A stretch of DNA of 12,035 bases, taken from NCBI GenBank assembly GCA_029266795.1, contig JAQSWE010000041.1:1-12035 (forward strand), in the 5' to 3' direction. Position 1 is the first letter of the stretch. Each line of letters starts with the position of its first letter. A program made the translations under genes and the position numbers. The stretch is from Alphaproteobacteria bacterium. GTDB lineage: Bacteria > Pseudomonadota > Alphaproteobacteria > Micavibrionales > UBA2020. Below are positions 1-5,417 of the stretch, one piece after another. The notes under the pieces were generated by a model. It did not search any database, was not told where the DNA came from, and worked only from the letters and a program-made list of their open reading frames with translations.

Positions 1-178
1 GGGGACGGGACAATCACCAACGGGTTTCGATGCGGCAGAATCAAGCTCCTAACAGGTTGATTAGACTGTCCTATTATTAACATAAGGCGCGCATAAACGC
101 CAGCCGGGGGGCGCATTTTTGACGGAATTTCAGGGGATTCGGGGGTAAAAAAGCGATATTTCCCAAAGCCGTAACCAC

Positions 179-209
179 TTGTTAACTTTATTGCCATAAA
201 GTCTATATA
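179..209 (+). promoter_or_regulatory. Candidate promoter with dyad operator in a 19-bp spacer
   Basis: A -35-like TTGTTA (179-184) and a -10-like TATATA (204-209) are 19 bases apart. The spacer is almost filled by a perfect inverted repeat, ACTTTAT (185-191) and ATAAAGT (196-202), around the loop TGCC. It lies about 45 bases upstream of the start at 254, which would give a leader of roughly 40 bases. A long spacer containing a dyad is the classic layout of promoters controlled by MerR-family regulators. That link is inference, since no such regulator lies in the window. The -35 match is only moderate. Confidence 0.4.
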
Positions 210-253
210 GGCTTGAATAAAGCAGTGAAATTGAGATGACGGAGGATACGAAA

Positions 254-628
254 ATGGCACACGAAAAGATCACCATGAAGTTCACCGACACCGCGTTCTG
301 GAACGCAGGGGCGGAAGACGGACGTGGTGCCTATCAGGCGCGTTTCATCGTCGTCCATCCCGGCCGCGAACAGGAAGCCGAAAGCCTGATGGCGGCGTTC
401 AAATCATCGAATTCAAAAGGTGTGCGCATCCGCGACGGCGTGGTCGCGCTCAGCGAAAAGCACCTGAACGAACGCATCGCGGAATTGTCGAAGCTGCCGG
501 GTCAGGAAGCGGTGGTGAGCGAGCTCAACCGCGGCCTCGAACACGTGCATAAACTTTCCGTCGCGCATCCGTCGGGTCCGGCTGTCGCCGCCGCCGCGCC
601 GCAAGTGAAAGTCGCACATGCGCAATAG
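254..628 (+). CDS. Hypothetical protein, 124 aa
   Basis: This is a small soluble protein of a family I do not recognise. The start is placed at the ATG at 254, not at the in-frame ATG at 236, because a strong SD (GGAGG, 241-245) sits 8 bases before 254 and lies inside the reading frame if 236 is used. Residues 1-35 look like a mixed or beta region (FIVVHPG at 31-37). Residues 38-100 are rich in charged residues and probably helical. The tail from 104 is Ala/Pro-rich and ends in AHAQ. There is no signal peptide, membrane segment, cysteine or catalytic motif. It is monocistronic or nearly so: a candidate regulated promoter lies upstream and a strong terminator 50 bases downstream. Coding is supported by codon usage and the SD; function is unknown. 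Confidence 0.82.
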   Translation: MAHEKITMKFTDTAFWNAGAEDGRGAYQARFIVVHPGREQEAESLMAAFKSSNSKGVRIRDGVVALSEKHLNERIAELSKLPGQEAVVSELNRGLEHVHKLSVAHPSGPAVAAAAPQVKVAHAQ

Positions 629-678
629 GATTTAAGGGGATACTTGTTGGGGTCACGTCTGTTACAGGACGTCTTCTT

Positions 679-721
679 AAAGGGCTGCGGGTCAGGGGAC
701 CAAATCGCAGCCCTTTTTTCT
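679..721 (+). terminator. Strong intrinsic terminator, just upstream of the next start codon
   Basis: AGGGCTGCG (681-689) pairs perfectly with CGCAGCCCT (706-714) around a 16-base loop, and is followed by a T-rich run to 724. Adjacent A residues (679-680) extend the stem into the T tract. A second small hairpin precedes it (655-672: ACGTCTG and CAGGACGT around TTA, with one bulged G). It terminates the gene ending at 628. Because the T tract ends about 10 bases before the ATG at 735, it could also act as a leader attenuator for that gene. Confidence 0.85.
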
Positions 722-734
722 TTTAGGGTGCATC

Positions 735-1073
735 ATGGAAGCCGCGCCTGACATTACCTGCGCCTGCCCGTATCGCCGCGCATCGGCCTATGCCTTCGCC
801 GCGCTGTTTCCGCCCCTGATGGCGCTGATGGTGAATGCGCCGCTGTTCGATTTTCTGACCGATGTTTTCAAAAACGAAATCCTGTTGTTGTCTGTTTATT
901 TTGTGATGTGCTTTGCGCCTGTCGCGCTCGTGATGCGCGCGGTGTTCGGCAAGCCGGATAACGCGAAGATAACGCGTGTGGTGGTGAAGACGGTTGTCTA
1001 TCTGGTGGTGATGCTGCCGGTTGCGACTGTCGTGCTCATGTTTGCGGGGTGCATGCGCAGTCTCTGCCATTAA
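735..1073 (+). CDS. Small three-helix integral membrane protein, 112 aa
   Basis: Probable inner-membrane protein of unknown function. Hydrophobic segments fall at about residues 17-36, 48-68 and 82-105, separated by short charged loops (RAVFGKPDNAKITR at 68-81). Cysteines at 9, 11, 59, 106 and 111 are scattered and form no clear metal site. The overall pattern, a short first helix and a second helix ending in Met-Arg-Ala, loosely recalls DUF2798-type small membrane proteins, but I cannot assign it firmly. The SD is weak (AGGG, 725-728), and the terminator just upstream means it needs read-through or a promoter I cannot see. It converges with the minus-strand DUF3592 gene with only 3 bases between stop codons. 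The opposite-strand frame (1070-723) is rejected because it has no hydrophobic pattern and is His/Arg-rich. Confidence 0.72.
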   Translation: MEAAPDITCACPYRRASAYAFAALFPPLMALMVNAPLFDFLTDVFKNEILLLSVYFVMCFAPVALVMRAVFGKPDNAKITRVVVKTVVYLVVMLPVATVVLMFAGCMRSLCH

Positions 1074-1076
1074 ATC

Positions 1077-1514
1077 CTAGAGCGCCTCACTCTGCTGCTT
1101 GGGCAGCCCGCCCAGCAGGAACAGCATCCCGAACACGGCGAAGATGGCGGGCACGGCGAGCAGTTCGTATCCGGCATCGGCTTGCGCGGTCGTGGCGGGG
1201 TCTTCTTTCAGGTAGATGACCGGAAATTTATCGCCCGCCTTGAATTTATCGGGGCGCGCGCTGCCGTCTTCGGGGGTGAAGGTGATTTCCTTTCCCTCGC
1301 GATCAATAAATGAAATGACGGGATAGAATTTGCGGCCGCGTTGGCGTCCGGCGGGCGATACGGCGCGCTCCTCGACGCGGAGCACGCTGCCTTCCGTTTT
1401 AACGCCGTCCTGCAGCAGCAGGAATTGTTTTTCACCGAAGAAAAATGCCGCCAGCAGCAGGATCGCGCCGAAGGCAATCGAAACGGGCGGCGAGACCGGC
1501 GATTTCAGCTCCAT
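1077..1514 (-). CDS. DUF3592-like membrane protein, 145 aa (single module)
   Basis: Membrane protein resembling the DUF3592 family, whose function is unknown. Two hydrophobic helices (about 11-27 and 117-137) flank an extramembrane beta-rich domain (about 40-112) with the pattern EGSVLRVEE, then FYPVISF, then GKEITF, GDKFPVIYL and EDP. I start it at the ATG at 1514, whose A is the last base of the upstream gene's TGA, so stop and start overlap in TGATG. A GTG one codon earlier is possible. A GAGG about 7 bases upstream serves as SD. The C-terminal helix and tail (LFLLGG, then EAL at the end) closely match the end of the upstream protein, pointing to a tandem duplication. Expression is almost certainly translationally coupled to that gene. 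Confidence 0.85.
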   Translation of the reverse strand: MELKSPVSPPVSIAFGAILLLAAFFFGEKQFLLLQDGVKTEGSVLRVEERAVSPAGRQRGRKFYPVISFIDREGKEITFTPEDGSARPDKFKAGDKFPVIYLKEDPATTAQADAGYELLAVPAIFAVFGMLFLLGGLPKQQSEAL

Positions 1515-2557
1515 CACAGCGCCTCGTCGCGGCTTCGCGGCATGCGCGCGATGCCGCCCAGCAGGAACAGGATGCCGAAGACGCCGAGCGCGGCGGCGGG
1601 CAGCCAGTTGAGGATTCCGCGGTCGATCACCGCCGTTTCCTCGATCTTGTCTTTCTGGTACAGCACGCCCACCTGTTCGCCTTCTTCATACATCGCGGGT
1701 TGCGTCGCCAGCTTGTCGCGGAAGGTAATGTCGCGGCCCTCCGCCGTGAATTTCACCACAGCCTGATAATTGCCGTCGGGGTTTCCTGCCAGCTGGATCA
1801 CCTGTCCCTGCGCCGTCTCCGCGCCCACGAGGTCGAGCATGTTGGACCCGAAATAAAGCGCGCCCGCAATCGCAGCCGCCCCCGCCAGCACCAGAAGCGG
1901 GCCGGTGACGGCGGCGTTCTTTTCCGCACGTGCTTCGCGTCGCGCCATCTGCGGCGACTGGCGGATGTCTTCCGTCGTGTAGACGGGAAGTGAATCCACA
2001 TCCATGCGCTGCTGCAGCCGCCATTCCTCGCGGCTCAGGCGCTGGCTTTTCGGGATGATGCTGCGGCGGAAACGGTTGAAGCTGACAAAGCCCAGCATCG
2101 CCAGCGTCGCCCAGGTGAAGCCGTTCACTTCATATTTGGTGAAGGCCATATAGACCATGTAAAACCCGGGTGCCGCGAGCAGAAAGCCGATCAGCGGCCA
2201 GAACGCCGCGCGCGCGGGTTGTGCGCGCGACGGATCGCTGCGTAGGATGAGTATCGTCACGCGTGTGCCGGTTTCCTGTCCTTTGATAGAGCTTGACCCC
2301 GTTCTCGACGTCGCCTCCAGCGTCTCGCCGTCCAGCTCGTAGCGGTAGACGGGCAGGAAGACATCGCCGCGCGGTTTCAGGCCGATGATTTCGCCCTCGA
2401 CCTCGACCGCCTTCGCTTTCCAGCGCAGCCAGTCGGCGAGGATCACGCCCCCCACCACCAGCAGGATCGTGCCGCCGATGATATAGCCGGTCTGCGCAAA
2501 CGCGCCCGTCAGCTGCCACAATATATCAAAGAATGATTTTTCAATGCTGGGTTCCAT
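1514..2557 (-). CDS. Tandem DUF3592-like membrane protein, 347 aa (two modules)
   Basis: Polytopic membrane protein built from two DUF3592-like modules. Module 1 has a helix at about 22-43, a beta domain with EGEIIGLKPRG, LPVYRYELDG and GTRVTILIL (to about 107), and a helix at 118-138. Module 2 has a helix at 218-238, a beta domain with GQVIQLAG, AVVKFTAEGRDITF and GEQVGVLYQ (250-312), and a helix at 316-335. A further hydrophobic stretch (145-163) and a charged linker (164-215) join them. The final part aligns well with the downstream single-module protein. The ATG at 2557 has an SD-like AGGA 8 bases upstream. The gene is first in a two-gene operon and divergent from hinT, with 66 bases between start codons. 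The family suggests an envelope role, but no enzyme motif is visible. Confidence 0.87.
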   Translation of the reverse strand: MEPSIEKSFFDILWQLTGAFAQTGYIIGGTILLVVGGVILADWLRWKAKAVEVEGEIIGLKPRGDVFLPVYRYELDGETLEATSRTGSSSIKGQETGTRVTILILRSDPSRAQPARAAFWPLIGFLLAAPGFYMVYMAFTKYEVNGFTWATLAMLGFVSFNRFRRSIIPKSQRLSREEWRLQQRMDVDSLPVYTTEDIRQSPQMARREARAEKNAAVTGPLLVLAGAAAIAGALYFGSNMLDLVGAETAQGQVIQLAGNPDGNYQAVVKFTAEGRDITFRDKLATQPAMYEEGEQVGVLYQKDKIEETAVIDRGILNWLPAAALGVFGILFLLGGIARMPRSRDEAL

Positions 2558-2623
2558 GAGATTTATCCTAGAAGGAAAACGGCATTGTTGCTAGTCTCGG
2601 GGCAGTTTTAACGGGAGGCATCC

Positions 2624-2989
2624 ATGGCTTACGACAACAACAATATCTTCGCGAAAATCCTGCGCGGCGAGATCCCCGCCAAAAAGATTTACGAAGACGA
2701 TTTTGCCGTCTCCTTCCACGATATCAGCCCGCAGGCGCCGAGCCATATCCTTGTCATCCCCAAGGGCGCCTATGAAAGCATGGATGATTTCACGGCCAAG
2801 GCCTCCCCCGAAGAAATCGCCGGGCTGTTCCGCGCGCTCGGCAATGTCGCGCGGCAGGAAAAGCTGCACGAAATGGGTTACCGCGTGATCGCCAATTGTG
2901 GAATCAATGGCGGGCAGGAAGTGCCGCATCTCCATTTGCACCTGCTCGGCGGCCGCAAGCTGGGGCGGATGGTACAGCCGGTGGGCTAA
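2624..2989 (+). CDS. hinT: HIT (histidine triad) family purine nucleoside phosphoramidase, HinT-like
   Basis: Cytoplasmic HIT-family hydrolase of the Hint branch. These enzymes cleave AMP-linked phosphoramidates and acyl adenylates through an AMP-histidine intermediate. The full-length 121-residue protein starts with the typical NIFAKILRGEIPAKK region (7-21), has DISPQAPSHILVIPK (33-47) contributing to the nucleotide pocket, and ends with the active-site stretch GGQEVPHLHLHLLGGR (96-111). The triad is His102, His104 and His106; by family precedent the middle one is the nucleophile. The DISPQAP and GGQEV...LLGGR patterns match what I recall of E. coli HinT, so I use that symbol. The SD GGGAGG (2613-2618) lies 5 bases before the ATG. 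The gene appears to stand alone, divergent from the DUF3592 pair; I see no clear promoter or terminator for it. Confidence 0.95.
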   Translation: MAYDNNNIFAKILRGEIPAKKIYEDDFAVSFHDISPQAPSHILVIPKGAYESMDDFTAKASPEEIAGLFRALGNVARQEKLHEMGYRVIANCGINGGQEVPHLHLHLLGGRKLGRMVQPVG

Positions 2990-3038
2990 ACTATTGATCT
3001 GGCTGTGATTACGGCGTTAAGTTGGTTTCCATGCCGGA

Positions 3039-3067
3039 TTGACAGAATGCGGCGCGCGGCCTATACA
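3039..3067 (+). promoter_or_regulatory. Sigma-70-type promoter
   Basis: A consensus -35 TTGACA (3039-3044) is separated by exactly 17 bases from TATACA (3062-3067), which matches four of six -10 positions. The predicted transcript starts near 3074, giving a leader of about 46 bases before the ATG at 3120. This is the best canonical promoter in the window and drives the membrane-anchored protein gene that follows. It could also feed the lipoprotein gene after it. Confidence 0.68.
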
Positions 3068-3119
3068 AGGTCATCTCTAATTTTGACCCTGAACGCGCAT
3101 TTTTAAAGGCAGCCGCCCC

Positions 3120-3818
3120 ATGTCCATTTCCGAATTCTTCAACCGCAAATCCCGCGCCGTCATCGCGGCTGTGACGCTCGCCATCGGCGCAGGCGGCGCC
3201 TATATCGGCCACGAAACCGCGCAGCAAACGACGCAGCCGCAGGTCAGCGAATTCACGCTGCAGCAATTGCCGGATAACATGACCGAAGAACAGTTCGTGT
3301 CGGGCAAGCTGCCGGTGAACGCAAAATACGATGCGCTGCAGCCCGCGCGCGTCGATGAATTTTCCGCCCGCATCGATGCGATGGAACAGCTGAAAAGCCA
3401 GATGCGCTTCATGGCAAGCGACCTCTACATCCAATCCGAAGCGAAACTGTTGGATGATGCCGTGTCTTTCGTCAACGACCTGCGCGTCGCCGAAAATCTG
3501 TCGGAGCGCAACTATGCCGATCTCGTGAAAGACTACAACGCGCGCGTCGGCCTCGACGTGTCCTCGATCACGGGCAACTACACCAAGGGCATCGCCTACC
3601 AGCAGGACGCGCAGCTGGGCGTTCTGTTCGGCATGATCTTCGGTGACGACGACAAGACCGATGCTGAAATCTCGCGCGATGTCGGCGACACGATGCTGGA
3701 GGGGCAGAAGATGGCGGATAACGTAGGCCTTGCGGGCGGTGCGGCGGGCTTGCTGCTCGGCGGATTGCTGACCGTGCCGCTCTGGCGCCGCCGGAATTTC
3801 CCGAAGGTCGGAAAATAA
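3120..3818 (+). CDS. Hypothetical protein with N- and C-terminal membrane anchors, 232 aa
   Basis: I do not recognise this family. Two hydrophobic helices are visible: residues 13-30, preceded by basic NRKSR, and 202-222 (a Gly/Leu-rich stretch), followed by WRRR and further basic residues. By the positive-inside rule both termini are cytoplasmic and residues 31-200 form a periplasmic domain. That domain is acidic and mostly helical (MTEEQF at 54-59, EFSARIDAMEQLKSQM at 80-95, SEAKLLDDAVSFVNDL at 106-121), with a central YxxLVKDYNARVGLD region and an acidic loop GDDDKTDAE (175-183). There are no cysteines or catalytic signature. AAAGG (3105-3109) is the SD, 10 bases before the ATG, and a consensus promoter lies just upstream. 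The topology suggests a structural or scaffold protein of the envelope; this is inference only. Confidence 0.82.
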   Translation: MSISEFFNRKSRAVIAAVTLAIGAGGAYIGHETAQQTTQPQVSEFTLQQLPDNMTEEQFVSGKLPVNAKYDALQPARVDEFSARIDAMEQLKSQMRFMASDLYIQSEAKLLDDAVSFVNDLRVAENLSERNYADLVKDYNARVGLDVSSITGNYTKGIAYQQDAQLGVLFGMIFGDDDKTDAEISRDVGDTMLEGQKMADNVGLAGGAAGLLLGGLLTVPLWRRRNFPKVGK

Positions 3819-3896
3819 TTCCATAAGCGAATATAATAATTTTGCTGCGGTGCAATTGTTTCCGGCGCATTAAAAAATCTTCTGCGCCACACAATC

Positions 3897-3924
3897 TTGC
3901 CAAATATTTCCCTGTTGATAAGAT
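3897..3924 (+). promoter_or_regulatory. Possible promoter of the lipoprotein gene
   Basis: TTGCCA (3897-3902, five of six -35 matches) and TAAGAT (3919-3924, four of six -10 matches) are 16 bases apart in the AT-rich gap between two plus-strand genes. A start near 3931 would place the RNA 5' end within the left arm of the hairpin at 3928-3949, with a leader of about 30 bases. The spacing is a base short and the -10 imperfect, so support is modest. Confidence 0.35.
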
Positions 3925-3927
3925 GAT

Positions 3928-3949
3928 GCCTTCGAAAACAACCGAAGGC
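3928..3949 (+). promoter_or_regulatory. Perfect hairpin covering the ribosome-binding site
   Basis: GCCTTCG (3928-3934) and CGAAGGC (3943-3949) form a perfect 7-bp stem around an 8-base A-rich loop. The right arm contains GAAGG (3944-3948), the only well-placed SD for the ATG at 3960 (11 bases). Folding would hide it. The arm is followed by GTTTTC, so a weak terminator for the upstream gene is the alternative reading, but four Ts are few. Confidence 0.5.
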
Positions 3950-3959
3950 GTTTTCAGGA

Positions 3960-5408
3960 ATGGCCAAAGCCAGCCCGAAAAAAACAGCGTTCAAGAAAAA
4001 TGCCGCCAAGCTCGCGCGCACAACAGGGCTCGCTGTTGTCTTCGCCGGTGTCGCGGCCGGTTGTTCGACCACGCCGCCCGTGCGCAACATGCCCGCCGCG
4101 AATGACGACAATTACCACGCGAATGTGGCGATGCCGCTGGCCAAGCCGCCGGTCGAAAAAATTATCGACACCACCGAAATTCCTTACGACCAACAATTGT
4201 TCTTCTACAACGCGCCGACCACGCCGCCCGCCGACGAAGCCGCGCTGCTGGCGAAAATGTCGCCCAACCAGCGCACCGAATTCTACATGCAGAAATTCTG
4301 CTTCCGCCAGGGCGCGACGCCCGAACAGGCCGCTGCGCAGAAGGAAGTCTATGACGCGCTGCAGGCGCTTGCGAAATTGCCCGCAACCGGCAAGCCGCTG
4401 ATCGACTTGGCCGCGCAGGAAGGGTTGCAGTTTTGCAGCCTCGGCCACCTGCCCAATGGTATTGCCGCGCAATACCTGCCCTCCAGTACCACCGTCGTTG
4501 CGGGGCCATTGGGAAAACCGGAAGGCCGCGTGCTGACCATCGCGCATGAAATCATGCATGCCGCGCAGGACCGCAACAAGCTGCTGAATTACGAAACCAA
4601 TTGGGATATCCAGTCCCGCGTGCAACGCAACCTGTCGATCGAGGCGGCGGCGCTGACCATGGAATTCCTCGTCGCCTATGATGCGAAGGTATCGGGTGAT
4701 CCCGCCTACTGGAACCATATGCAGAACTACCTCGGCGGCACGACCTATAACGACGACCGCATCTATAAACTTGTCGAGGACACCTACAAGGCATCGAAAG
4801 ACGGCGGTGCAACGCATGATGAAGCCCTGCGCAAAGTGGGCGCGGCAGTCTGGACGCATGTGTTCGAAAGCGACGACTGGCGCAATTTCTATCTGAACCA
4901 CGAGCTGACGATTTACCTGCGCGATATCTCTGAAAATAAATTCGTCGATACGAAAACCGTCACCCATGCGCAATTCGCCGACAAGACGAAAAACGCCGGC
5001 AAGGTCGGGACGCTGCCCAGCTTCACCGAAGGCGTAACTTTCCCTAGCCTTGATTCGATGCTGGCCAAGCGCGAGAAAATGAAATGGGCCTATGAAGCCG
5101 CCGAAATCGCGCGCATGAAACAGATCGAAGGCCAAGACGGCAAGACCGTCGCCGCGCTCACCGCCGCCGCGAAGCTCGGCAACAATCCCTATCTCGGCCT
5201 CGACATCGCGGATATCTATAAAAAGACCAATGACGAAAGCTGGACCAAGGGCCGCACCTTCCGCTACCTCTATCACGTGATGGACGAAGCGATCAAAGCG
5301 CCGGAGCCGTCCCCCACGCCGGAACCGCCGGCGCCAGAAAAACCCGCCCCCGCCGTCGTTCCGCCCACGATAGTTGCCCGCCGCGGGGGCGGATTCAACT
5401 TCGCTTAA
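3960..5408 (+). CDS. Lipoprotein with HExxH putative zinc-metallopeptidase domain, 482 aa
   Basis: Probable envelope lipoprotein with a peptidase-like domain. The N-terminus is a signal peptide: a basic region (KK and KK within 1-20), a hydrophobic stretch (about 21-33), then a lipobox-like VAAGC with Cys35 as the lipidated residue. The Ala at -3 is allowed but not ideal. HEIMH at 196-200 is a gluzincin-type HExxH motif with general base Glu197. Glu228, in SIEAAA 28 residues after His200, is my candidate third zinc ligand. The arrangement resembles the putative metallopeptidase domain DUF6782, which I cannot confirm. The C-terminus carries a Pro-rich linker (about 445-466) and ends RRGGGFNFA. 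The start is fixed by the signal peptide and by an upstream in-frame stop at 3924. Transcription comes from the promoter candidate at 3897, or by read-through from 3120-3818. It converges on the kinase gene with a 4-base gap. Confidence 0.87.
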   Translation: MAKASPKKTAFKKNAAKLARTTGLAVVFAGVAAGCSTTPPVRNMPAANDDNYHANVAMPLAKPPVEKIIDTTEIPYDQQLFFYNAPTTPPADEAALLAKMSPNQRTEFYMQKFCFRQGATPEQAAAQKEVYDALQALAKLPATGKPLIDLAAQEGLQFCSLGHLPNGIAAQYLPSSTTVVAGPLGKPEGRVLTIAHEIMHAAQDRNKLLNYETNWDIQSRVQRNLSIEAAALTMEFLVAYDAKVSGDPAYWNHMQNYLGGTTYNDDRIYKLVEDTYKASKDGGATHDEALRKVGAAVWTHVFESDDWRNFYLNHELTIYLRDISENKFVDTKTVTHAQFADKTKNAGKVGTLPSFTEGVTFPSLDSMLAKREKMKWAYEAAEIARMKQIEGQDGKTVAALTAAAKLGNNPYLGLDIADIYKKTNDESWTKGRTFRYLYHVMDEAIKAPEPSPTPEPPAPEKPAPAVVPPTIVARRGGGFNFA

Positions 5409-5417
5409 GTTATTAAG
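5404..5417. repeat. Small inverted repeat joining two convergent stop codons
   Basis: CTTAA (5404-5408) and TTAAG (5413-5417) flank GTTA. Each arm contains the stop codon of one gene: TAA at 5406-5408 on plus, and TAA at 5415-5413 on minus. The stem is only 5 bp and AT-rich with no T tract, so it is a poor terminator. The convergent transcripts therefore probably overlap at their 3' ends. Confidence 0.35.

Noticed and set aside
98..120. CGCC/GGCG stem followed by a T run, as a terminator of a gene to the left
   Set aside because: Only four base pairs with an 8-base loop, and no coding sequence can be seen to its left within the window.
236..253. Earlier ATG for the first gene
   Set aside because: The SD GGAGG lies between the two ATGs and is correctly spaced only for the one at 254.
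3009..3824. A 271-codon minus-strand frame over the two-anchor protein gene
   Set aside because: The plus-strand gene has a promoter, an SD and clear membrane helices; the antisense product lacks these.
3832..3837. Perfect TATAAT
   Set aside because: No -35 at 16-18 bases and no extended -10; it lies in an AT-rich stretch where chance matches are likely.
3954..5276. A 440-codon minus-strand frame over the lipoprotein gene
   Set aside because: The plus strand has a signal peptide, a lipobox and an HExxH motif; the antisense product is a low-complexity Arg/Gly/Phe-rich shadow.
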